A stretch of 64,000 nucleotides of DNA from Marasmius tenuissimus (taxonomy: Eukaryota > Basidiomycota > Agaricomycetes > Agaricales > Marasmiaceae), in the NCBI GenBank assembly GCA_029532415.1, contig JAQOTA010000036.1, positions 62,001-126,000 of the forward strand, given 5' to 3'. The position numbers and the translations under genes are program-made. This document shows, piece after piece, positions 22,280 through 31,260 of the stretch. The stretch's first letter is position 1. Each line of letters begins with the position of its first letter. The notes beneath the pieces are model-generated. The model was not told where the DNA came from. It saw only the letters and a list, made by a program, of their open reading frames with translations, and made no database searches.

Positions 22280-23209
22280 ATGTCGTCAATGAAAGCGTAT
22301 CTCGCGGAGAAATACATGTCAGGTCCAAAGGCCGATGCAATCCTTATGCATTCCAGCAGTACTACCAAGAAGAAGAAACGAAAGGCCCCCAAAACCGATA
22401 ATACTGCTACTACGTCGATGATTCAAGACGACGACGGGGGTTGGGGAGACAACGGTCAGAGAGACGAAGACGAGGAAATGAAGGAAGCTGTGGTCGAAAA
22501 GGATCGAGGGTTTAAGAAGCGGAAGGTTATGAAGGGTGCAGATGGAGATGGTTGGACAACATTACAGGAAGGGGAGAATCCCGTGAAAGAAGAGGAATTA
22601 GAACGAGAAGATGAGAAGCCGCTTGTTGTGGAAGAAGAGTCACAACCATTGGGAGGGTTATTTAAAGGGAAGGTCTCTCAGAGAAAGGCTGTAGTGGAAG
22701 AACCAGAGGAGACGGCGGAGGATATTGCACGACAACAACAAACGATATACCGTGATGCAACTGGTCGGAAGATTGATACAAAAGCTGCGCGTGCTGAAGC
22801 AGCCCGGAAGAAGCGGGAAAAGGAAGAGGCAGAAGCGAAGAAAATGGAATGGGGCAAAGGCGTAGTTCAGCGAAGTGATGCAGAGAAGAGAAGGGAGGAT
22901 TTGGAGAAAGCAAAGAACCAACCGTTTGCGAGACGCGCAGATGACAAGGAAATGAACGAAGAGCTGAAGGAACGGGAACGATGGAATGACCCGGCAGCTG
23001 CATTCCTAACCAAGAAGACAAAGAAGGGTCCTCGGAAACCGGAGTATACAGGACCTCCACCTCCACCGAATAGGTTTGGGATCAAGCCAGGTTACAGGTG
23101 GGATGGTGTGGATAGAGGAAACGGATTTGAGAAGAAGCTGTTCCAGAGCAAGAACGCTAGCAAACGGCTTACAGCAGAAAGTTACCAGTGGAGTGTGGAT
23201 GACATGTAG
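22280..23209 (+). CDS. CWC26: Pre-mRNA splicing factor CWC26 (BUD13 homolog)
   Basis: Single exon, 309 aa, rich in Lys/Glu. It begins MSSMKAYLAEKYMSGPKAD, the BUD13 N-terminal motif, and has the conserved C-terminal block: TIYRDATGRKID, a charged coiled coil (ARAEAARKKREKEEAEAKKM), WGKGVVQ, FARRADDKEMNEELKERERW, NDPAAAFL, and PPPPPNRFGIKPGYRWDGVDR to ASKRLTAESYQWSVDDM. Family role: with IST3/SNU17 and PML1 it forms the RES complex, which helps nuclear retention and splicing of pre-mRNA. It is notable as the only intron-free long conserved gene in the window. Confidence 0.94.
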   Translation: MSSMKAYLAEKYMSGPKADAILMHSSSTTKKKKRKAPKTDNTATTSMIQDDDGGWGDNGQRDEDEEMKEAVVEKDRGFKKRKVMKGADGDGWTTLQEGENPVKEEELEREDEKPLVVEEESQPLGGLFKGKVSQRKAVVEEPEETAEDIARQQQTIYRDATGRKIDTKAARAEAARKKREKEEAEAKKMEWGKGVVQRSDAEKRREDLEKAKNQPFARRADDKEMNEELKERERWNDPAAAFLTKKTKKGPRKPEYTGPPPPPNRFGIKPGYRWDGVDRGNGFEKKLFQSKNASKRLTAESYQWSVDDM

Positions 23210-23348
23210 TATATTCTTGTCAACTTGTAGTTACATCAGGCTGCTCTGGGGTTGTACCGCTACATTCGTGTTAATAAGCAAGACTGCGCTGCGCGGACAC
23301 CACGTACATATCTGGTGGGGATTTCATGGCGAATGATAACGTCAAAAT

Positions 23349-24175
23349 CTACGAAGCGATCGAGGAGAATGAATTTCCAGAGTTCTGCAGGGAAGTCTGG
23401 GGCGTCGATCTTGACAAAGAGTCTTCGTAGGGCTCCCCGACGCCGTAAGAGTGCATCTTGACCAACCGTTGTTGGACTTTGAGGTGCCGGAACAAGGGTA
23501 CTCGTTCGAGCGAGACGTCGTTGAGCCACCGTAACTGGGCCAGATCCACTTTAGTTTTTTTGAAAGGCCGTTTGTCCTTGTCGAAAGAGGAGAAAAGATC
23601 TTCATCCTCTTCGTCTGTTTGCCTTTTAGTTCGTTTGTTCACGAGTCCGTCGGCCAGAGGAGGTGGTGATTGGTTGCTGATTCGGTCGAGCGAAGAGAGT
23701 CGGGGAGGGCCGGGTCGCTGGGGATGATTGTCGGTTCGTCGAGAGGTGCTGGCGCCACCTGTCCACGGGTAATGCCAAAGCGTTGGCCATAGTCCGCTGA
23801 ATGATCCCCAAGGCGCTTGACGTCGTCGAGCTGCATCAAGTACGGCTGAATGTACGAGGTTATGTGTGCATGATTGCTCTGTGCGCAAAGGGTCGCTGCG
23901 AGACCGATGAGGCGTCCTTCGGTATCTTCTCTGTTCCGTTTTCCCCGTGAAAATTCGTCGACAAAAGATTGGAGTCCATTAACAATGGTGTCGAGGAAAG
24001 CTGGAGGTCCCTGTGAGAGAGCTTGTACTTGAGCTGCTGTCCGATCAGCTGGAGCGAGTTGTTGTACCAGAGGCCGCTCAAAGACATGGTTCTGTTGCTG
24101 AGGGTTGGTGGAGAACGGGAACTGGCAGGAGTTATCGTAGGTTGGCTCATGAAGATTGGATTGTTCATTGTCCAT
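23349..24175 (-). CDS. Hypothetical protein, glutamine-rich N-terminus
   Basis: Start MDNEQSNLHEPTYDNS at 24175. Best model: exon 24175-23759, a very short candidate intron of 41 nt (23758-23718, GTGGCG to CCCCAG), then exon 23717-23349 (786 nt, 261 aa). Without splicing the first frame ends after about 178 codons. The N-terminus is Gln/Asn-rich, then a helical region (FLDTIVNGLQSFVDEFSRG, LIGLAATLCAQSNHAH), an acidic stretch (QTDEEDEDLFSSFDKDKR) and a C-terminal basic region (KKTKVDLAQLRWLNDV). I do not recognise the family. The 41-nt intron is shorter than all others here, so a frameshift is a real alternative. Confidence 0.55.
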
Positions 24176-24722
24176 AGTGAAGAACAGAGGTAGATCCAAC
24201 AGAGTTGATTGAAGAGTGAGAAAGGTATGCACAGGTGTGATAATAAACGATGGAAATGAAGAGAAAATACCTAGGGCTCATGTCCAGCTAACGATGCCAA
24301 AGGGGTTGTACACGCTGCCACCAATATCTAGAAAAGGCTAGGACAATGCTAAACTTCGGTAGCAGTGACTGCGTGTGGCCATTACGACTCACCGTAGGAC
24401 CTGAGAGGTCTCCTCCAAGTGGTCTCCCGTTTCCCACCTATGAGGTAGGGAGGACCCCTTTGACTTCGTTTTCAACCTCAGTCTATGAGGTGGAAGTGGG
24501 CGTGCGTGTTGCAAGTCGTTTGTAGAGTCCCAAAGTGCGTCAGAACCGCCCAGCCAAGTTCAATGGGAGCCTATATTACTAGTCCTTCCATGCGTGCGAT
24601 CGTCGATAGAGGGAGCTCATGGGCGCGAGGAACAAGGCAGGCATATGTGGCTGTGAAGCCCCTGGGAACTGACGCGTCCTCGTCCTTGAAAGCTCGTCTG
24701 TTCTTTCTTCTCGACTCTCATC
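24176..24722. other. Intergenic region upstream of UMP1
   Basis: No coding signal. The gene on the left reads away and UMP1 reads right, so this is a divergent promoter region of 550 bp. Confidence 0.4.
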
Positions 24723-25376
24723 ATGGTAACCGATCTGTGCATTGTTTTAGCTCGCAGTAAATTCTCACTCAAACTATTAGGATCCATCTCTTCGTCTAGT
24801 CCCCGCGAATGCACTAAAATCCGCATCCATAGCACAAACCGCAAACTCGTTTGGTCTTCATGATACTCTTCAACACGGTCCTCGTACCATCGCTACTGAG
24901 GTCAAGTCGGAGGGTGGAATTCGGGATAGATTGGAAAATGTAAGCTTAGTCGATTACCGCTGTGCTCGACCGGTCGATTTACTGATCCATCTACATACAT
25001 ACAGTGGGAGGAAACTCAGGACAACCTGAAGCTCACGATGATGCGTAACGTGCATGGATTGCATGCGCCGATGAGGCTGTTAATGGAGAGGAAGATGGTT
25101 ACGATGGTGAGTGGAATGGTCCTCAGTGCGGACTATGCATGGTGCTCATTTGGATTTGGTTGTAAGAACCCGCATATGCCTGCGTTACCCCAATCGAACA
25201 TTCACCTCGACATTCTTATGGGTCGCGATGAAGCTGTAGAGCCTGGTGATGTGTTCGGAGGTGCGTGCTGTGGCTTTCGTTTTCAGAGCCTGATTGCTAA
25301 CTTCATGATCGTAGAGCCGATACGGGCACCTCCACTCGACATCCATGCCGACATGGAGAGAAAGCGCAGGATTTGA
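24723..25376 (+). CDS. UMP1: Proteasome maturation factor UMP1 (POMP)
   Basis: Five exons: 24723-24725 (the ATG alone), 24781-24939, 25005-25106, 25167-25260, 25315-25376 (420 nt, 139 aa). The first intron starts directly after the ATG, giving MDPSLRLVPANALKSAS. The family core follows: SFGLHDTLQHGPRTIATEV, WEETQDNLKLTMMRNVHGLH, APMRLLMERKMV, NPHMPALPQSNIHLDILMGR and EPGDVFGEPIRAPPLDIH. UMP1 is a chaperone of the half-proteasome that coordinates beta-ring assembly and is degraded as the first substrate. Length matches yeast UMP1. The start assignment depends on the single-codon exon; both its splice sites are canonical and the intron is 55 nt. Confidence 0.92.
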
Positions 25377-25606
25377 TGAATTACTACCATGTAACTGTTG
25401 TAGAAGTACTCGCGCAAACTGTCTGGAGTTATACATTCAAGTTTCCTTCATGACAACCTGGATCTACGCAGACATCTGGCACTGACGCGTCGCGTCGACG
25501 TAACCAATTATCCACGCTCAGAACGAGCTTCAAAGTCCAATTTCCACCTCCAATGTCTACCTCTCATAAACGATATCAAACGTAATAGACCTAAAGTCTC
25601 CCTACT

Positions 25607-27050
25607 CTACGCGGAAGGCGGCGTGTAAGGCTCTACGAGCATCTTGCTGAACTCTTGCAGCTTCTCCGGCCCTCTAACCTCTTCGGTGAGCAACGGCAGC
25701 TTGATGATGTGGAAGAATTCGTCGTAAAGTTCATGAGCTTCATTGAGGTATTTCTGTTGCATCTTTTGCCGGACTTGACAATGTTCACAGTTCGAGTCTG
25801 CCATGCGGTGAGTCAGTACTGAGGGACTTGGGCTGAGATGCTCGGTACACGCACCTTTCTTCGGGAATAAGAGCTGGTTGACGACGATATTATGGGTATC
25901 GATTTCGTAGGAAGTTAGCTCTTGGACCAGACGTTCCGTTTCATACAGGGAAAGGAATTCAGAAATGCAGACACAGACAAAAGTTGTCTTTTCCTGTGTA
26001 TCCATGTAGTCAGTGAACCTCTTTCGTAGTACGCAGACTTTGGGCAGCGACTTACTGGGTCTTTGAACTGCGTGTTGACTTCGGTGATGACGGCGCGCAT
26101 GGATTCCAATTTGGCGAACATGTCTTCTTGGGAGCCGGCTTCGCCACCCATCATCGCGGACATCTGTTAAGACGATGAGAAGAATGAAACGCTGTGTGCT
26201 GGTATATCCTGACCTGACTGATCATGGGGCCGAATCGTGAACCGAGGGTACTGAGTTTGCCCAGGGCCTTCTCGAGAACGGTGGGGAAAGACAAGAATCG
26301 GAGGGTATGACCAGTAGGAGCGGTGTCGAACACGATGACGGAGTATTCCATAGATTTGACATGCCTACGAGCATAATCCGTCAATATCCCATACAAAAAG
26401 CGAGAAAAAAATGCAACACGTACTTCATGATTTCAGCGAAACTCATGGCCTCGTCGACACCGGGGATGGCGAACGCCAAGTCCTGCATCATGCTTCCCAT
26501 CATTCCGTTCGAATCAGCTGTATGAAGACGTTGTTCAATCAGGGAGAGCGACGCGAGGATGTCGATTGGATGTGCATACACTGCTCGATCATCTCTTGGA
26601 TTGAACTTGTTGGGTCAATTTCCATGGCAAAGAGGTTGTCGAACCCGTTGACTTTGGTTGCATCTTTTGAGAACTTTTGTCCGAATGCATCAGAGAGATT
26701 GTGAGCAGGATCAGTGGACTAGACAGAATGTGAGGGGTTAGGCTGGGATTTGGGTTGAAGATGGGGTGACGCGTACGATGAGGAGAACCGACTTCCGACA
26801 CTTTGCCAACTGGATAGCGAGAGAGCAGGAGGTTGTTGTCTTTCCTGTGAGAAAGGAAGCTCGTAAAGAACATTCTTCGAAGAGAGCTGCGTGTGTTCTC
26901 ACCGACACCACCCTTTCCACCTAAATTGGCACTGTGAGTATATAGTCTGGTACAAAACTTGCGAGAGTACGTACCGCAAAAGATCCATTTGAGAGAATCC
27001 TGGTCAAGGATATTCTGGAGGGTGGGCTCGAGAGTTTCGGCGTCGGACAT
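25607..27050 (-). CDS. GET3: ATPase GET3 (guided entry of tail-anchored proteins)
   Basis: Nine exons: 27050-26975, 26918-26901 (18 nt), 26844-26777, 26718-26580, 26517-26424, 26364-26214, 26163-26056, 25993-25855, 25797-25607 (984 nt, 327 aa). The deviant P-loop GGKGGVGKTT is split by two introns around the 18-nt exon. Further ArsA/GET3 motifs: [16 protein letters not shown] (switch I), [44 protein letters not shown] (switch II), [13 protein letters not shown] (client-binding region) and NCEHC (zinc CxxC). It captures tail-anchored membrane proteins in the cytosol and delivers them to GET1/GET2 at the ER. Length is slightly under the yeast protein. Divergent from NFU1, 122 bp apart. Confidence 0.95.
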
Positions 27051-27172
27051 GGTGGGTGAGCGTACGTGTTATTAGTGAGGTAAAAAAAGGCCGGCGACGA
27101 GCGCCGCCGCTGCGTTACACCTGACGTCGCGTCCGAGTTACTCAGCAACCTCAATTTTTCTCTCCGACCACC
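27051..27172. promoter_or_regulatory. Shared bidirectional promoter, GET3/NFU1
   Basis: 122 bp separate the two start codons. It contains TGACGTCG at about 27122-27129 (a CRE/ATF-like word). Confidence 0.5.
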
Positions 27173-28195
27173 ATGTCCAACGCACTAGCGAACTCTGCAC
27201 GCCGTTTATCACGCTCTGCTCGCTCCCTACCAAGGGCATTGCCGTTTGCAATTCATCCGAATGTCTATTGTCGACATACGTTTGCAACGGCCTCGTCGCC
27301 GACGCCGCGATTGACGGCTCAGCGGAATAGTCGCCCAAATCCTCCCCTGTGTGAGTAGTGCTTTTCTTATTTCTCTTCTTTTCTTCTAAAATTGCACATG
27401 CATGTAGCCCGATCCATGTTCATACAAACTGAAACAACTCCAAATGATGATTCTCTCAAATTCATTCCCGGCGTCCCGGTCATGGAGGAAGGGACCGCAG
27501 AATTTCTCGATACTCGGTCGTCTCTCTCCTCACCACTCGCAATTCGGCTAATGGGTATAGAAGGCGTCAAGTCCGTGTTCTATGGTCCCGACTTCGTGAC
27601 CGTGTCGAAAGACTCGGAGAATCCGTGGTCGGTAATCAAGCCAGAGATATATTCCATCCTCATGGAGTTTTTCTCGTCTGGCCAGACTTTGTTTAGAAGC
27701 CAGGAGGATCGAGAGAATGCTGGGCCGCAGGATACGAAGATTTTGGATACGGATTCGGAGACTGTTGCGATGATTAAGGAATTGTTGGAAACGCGGGTGA
27801 GACCGGCGATCCAGGAGGACGGAGGGGATATTGAGTATCGCGGGTTTGATGAGGATGGCCAAGGACTCGTCAAGATCAAACTTAAGGGGAGTTGTAGAGG
27901 ATGTGATTCTAGCACAGTAACCCTCAAGAGCGGGATCGAGAGGATGTTGATGCATTACATTCCGGAGGTCAAGGGAGTGGAGCAGGTACCTGGTTGACTA
28001 TTTATATTTTCTCGTCGCTGACCTTCTCCACAGGTCCTGGATCAAGAAGAGGAGATTGCATTGGACGAGTTTAACAAATTGGAGAAGAAGCTCAAGCAAC
28101 AGAACGCGGATTCGCCGTAAGTACCATCCCGGAAAGATTGAGTCAATCATGTAATTTTGGTTGATTGTAGGATGGCAAGTTACATGTCTGTATGA
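27173..28195 (+). CDS. NFU1: Mitochondrial Fe-S scaffold/carrier NFU1
   Basis: Four exons: 27173-27350, 27408-27985, 28034-28116, 28171-28195 (864 nt, 287 aa). The N-terminus (MSNALANSARRLSRSARSLP, HTFATASS) is a mitochondrial presequence. The Nfu N-domain starts SMFIQTETTPNDDSLKF and includes SPLAIRLMGIEGVKSVFYG and FVTVSKD. The C-terminal NifU-like domain (LETRVRPAIQEDGGDIEYR, GLVKIKLKGSCRGCDSST) has the CxxC that binds a [4Fe-4S] cluster. Family role: late delivery of [4Fe-4S] clusters to lipoate synthase and respiratory complexes. If the last 54-nt intron (28117-28170) is retained, the protein ends at TAA 28118-28120 instead, a few residues shorter. Confidence 0.94.
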
Positions 28196-28301
28196 AGCCT
28201 TGCACTGTAGATTTCACAAGATTAGCTCATTAATTTCAAATCCTTGGGGTGACAACAATTTGAGGCCCCGTCTGGCTCCTCGGATAAGATACAATAAAAG
28301 T

Positions 28302-28493
28302 AAAAAGTATGTTTTTTCATGGGGAAGTACCTATGGATAAGCAGGTGATCTTGTCTATATATGAGTGGACACTTACATATACCACTTCTGATTCACACCT
28401 TCATGAGTGGAATCTCCACTTGGATATAGACAGGCTTGCCACCTATCCATAGGTACTTGCCCATGACAAGTACCCATGGAAAACATACTTTTT
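28302..28493. mobile_element. MITE-like fold-back element
   Basis: The left arm starts AAAAAGTATGTTTT at 28302 and contains AAGTACCTATGGATA and CTTGTCTATAT. The right arm contains the reverse complements in the expected order: ATATAGACAGG, TATCCATAGGTACTTG and AAAACATACTTTTT ending at 28493. The arms cover most of the element with a centre of about 70 bp, so transcripts could form a long hairpin. No target-site duplication was identified. Confidence 0.65.
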
Positions 28494-29260
28494 GTGGGTG
28501 TGAGTGTGAGGATGACAGTGGGCTGCAAGCCTGCAGCCTCACAATGACAGTCTGGAAAAGAGCAAAATTCAAATTAGCTATGTTCAAAGTTCCATGATCA
28601 GTGAATCAGCCCACGTATAAAATGTATGTACCATACATGATTATATATTGTTATACATACATAGAAAAACGGCACCTGCATAATTGAATCTTTCGGAGCT
28701 TTGTGATATCCCATACATTTATACATCTTATACATCATACACTACTCTTGGTACATGCAATACTCATGTATAACAATCCAATTGGCATGTAAAAATGGGT
28801 ACAAAATGATTTATGGACCTCTAAAAACCATGCAAAAGGATCCTAATCATACCTAATGAACATTGGGTTGAGCACAAGCAGTCATGGAAGGTGTACAAGA
28901 GGAGAACTTATGTGCCGCTGCTGCTTCATCCACTATGCTTCTGAGGGGAGGATTTTGCCCGCATCATCCTTGTCAGATCCAGCTCAGGCAACCCTGCTAT
29001 CTGACCCATCCCGCTATTCAGGTAAATAGGCCCTTACTGCATTGTCAAACAACTGCCACTTTGCCCAGTCTGCCCTTCTCAGTATTTTATGATATGATTT
29101 GACTGGGACACACTAAAGGTCTTCAGTGAATGTGTCCTTGTCCTGCCTTCAAAGCTTGGCCGTATTTCCTTCTTTCTGGCATTTCTTTTTCTTGTCCTTT
29201 TGTTCTTGATCCACACAGTTGTACCCAGACTCATATATCTTGAGGGCCCTCTCGTACTAG

Positions 29261-29573
29261 TAAGATAGGGCTCTTTCAAAAGTACCCATATCATGTGCAT
29301 GTGACAAAGTGTTACTCTCACCCAAATTTTAGTCACCTGCACCCACAAAACTCGCATGGGTTTGACCATAGCAAGCTCAAAATCTCAATGAGTAAGAAAA
29401 AACTCGAAAAAGCGGGCCCAAGTGTCTCTTGGCAAAGCATTTTCCGAATTTTGCTCCGGCTCTCTTTTTCAAGAAATGAGGTGTACAGATTGATTTTGAA
29501 TTTCTTCTGTTAGCATTGGCAAATGTCATAGTTTGGCACGTGATGTAGGTACTTTCAAAAGAGCCCTATCTTA
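29261..29573. mobile_element. MITE with 24-bp terminal inverted repeats, TA target site
   Basis: Left end AGATAGGGCTCTTTCAAAAG and right end the reverse complement with about two mismatches (CTTTCAAAAGAGCCCTATCT). Both ends are flanked by TA, as in Tc1/mariner-type elements. Length is about 310 bp with no coding capacity. Confidence 0.65.
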
Positions 29574-30381
29574 GCAACTTGAGTGAAAAAAGACATAGGG
29601 AATGTAACAATTACAATGTACCATAGTGGCGCTCAAAGCCAACGCACCTGCAGGAAATACAAACTCAGACGTGTGCTGTCTGGTGATACCAACAGTGGTG
29701 GTGAGGTGGTAAGCAAAAGTTTCAATGATACCGGGCCCACACATTGTGCCAGAGCTGGTATATTGCTAATAGTTCAAAATAGACTTCTGTTAGGTTGAAT
29801 ATATTTGAAAGGGAAAAGATGCCGCACCGCCTCTCCTGGGGTCGCAAAAACAAATCTATTGTTGTGGAGTTCCCTCTTGACTCAGTCTGCTCTCTGAGCT
29901 CTCCTCAATTGTATCACCCACTTCCTCAGTCTTCCTTGCAACAACTTTTAAAGCCTCTTTGCCAACACCACTCTGGTACTGCTGTGGCTCTGCCCTGACC
30001 TATGGTAGATAGGGTTAGTAACAGTCAAAATGAGTTGGGTAGACATCAAATTGCATCATTTCCTTGTTCTTGCTTTTTTCCTTGAGTTCAGGGAATACCT
30101 CTTTCCATTTTCCTTTAATGAATGTAACTAACTGGGGGTTGTTTCCGACAGTGGACTGCAGGGCTTCTGATTCAATGTGATGAAGAACTTGAGGCATGAT
30201 GGATTTGTTCCATTACTTTTTGTAGAATGTGAAATTGTTGGCAGGAAAGGGGAGGGATTTGATGGAAATGACTTGTTGAGTTGTGGAGGTCTTTGTGAGA
30301 GGGGTCAACTGGTGCTCAGTGCTGTCAATAGCATTTACATCAGCAGCCACGAGGCTTGTCAACACTGGATTGATGGGTTGT

Positions 30382-30835
30382 TGTTGAATCTGTGGACTAT
30401 TATTAGATCCCAGTATATCTGAAGTCCTGGTTCACTCTTCCCGCCATTGTATTATGCAGGACAATGCATTTGCTATTGTTCCATTCTTCATTTGTTCACT
30501 ATGCTCATATGTACAATTTCTATTGCTATACTTATATGGTAGTTCCTATAGTTCCTACATGTATATAAGCTCGTAGTTCTCTACTTGAATCTAGAGTGTG
30601 CTTGAGCTTCTATGTTTTGCCTCTATCTCTCTAAACTCCTCTCTGGTAAGTAGTAGTGTAGCCATGTTGTAGTCCTCTGTGCTAGGCATCATGCCGGATC
30701 ATCAGGTTATGGGCCCTGGTTAGCATGACTACAATGACAAGCACCCCTAGGCTGCTGTCATTGGCTAGCAAGGCTAGACCTGCATGTTGCCATCAATCTC
30801 TTAATTAAGTGCTTGATCTATGGCATTGATGTACA
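30382..30835 (+). mobile_element. Copia family-2 LTR and leader relic
   Basis: An LTR of the B/C family (starts TGTTGAATC at 30382, ends CATCA at 30704, 323 bp) is followed by the primer-binding site GGTTATGGGCCC at 30705-30716 and about 120 bp of leader. Homology to element B stops near 30833, ahead of the gag start. Many bases differ from the B LTR, so this is an old 5' fragment. Confidence 0.75.
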
Positions 30836-30961
30836 GTCACCCAAAAAACTGGCCAAATGTTGGGGTACCCCATAAAGAATGGCCCATATCTCCACCATGG
30901 AGCATGATTACCTAATACTCCAGATACACAAAATGGACCCTGAAAGCACCACTTTCAGGTG

Positions 30962-31219
30962 TGTTGAGGCAGAGGTCCTGCCCACGCAGTGGCAGCATGG
31001 GACAGACTAGCTCACCTGGAGATAGGCTTAGAGGCAGCAACGAGAGTAGTAAAAGTACTGGTATTGCATGTAGATACAGAGCTACTTATATACTATACAG
31101 AGGTGGCTGTATATTCTATAACAGGAGTGACTAGGAATAGCATAGATCATAGTAAAATGATTGAAGCATATATGCGGCCCGATACAACGGTCCATATATC
31201 CGGTAGTCCGGATTCAACA
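30962..31219 (-). repeat. 3' LTR of element A (258 bp)
   Basis: It reads TGTTGAATCCGG to CTCAACA on the minus strand and matches both LTRs of element D closely, with a few transitions. Same length as the D LTRs. Confidence 0.88.
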
Positions 31220-31260
31220 CTCCCCCTTGCTAAGTGTGGCACAAGTAGAGCACGAAGTGT

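Larger units (their letters stand above)
28196..30381. other. Left flank of the transposon island, no genes
   Basis: Gene density stops abruptly after NFU1. This 2.2 kb is AT-rich, has no supported coding region, and holds two MITE-like inverted-repeat elements (28302-28493 and 29261-29573), listed separately. The other parts look like unassigned old repeats. Confidence 0.5.
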
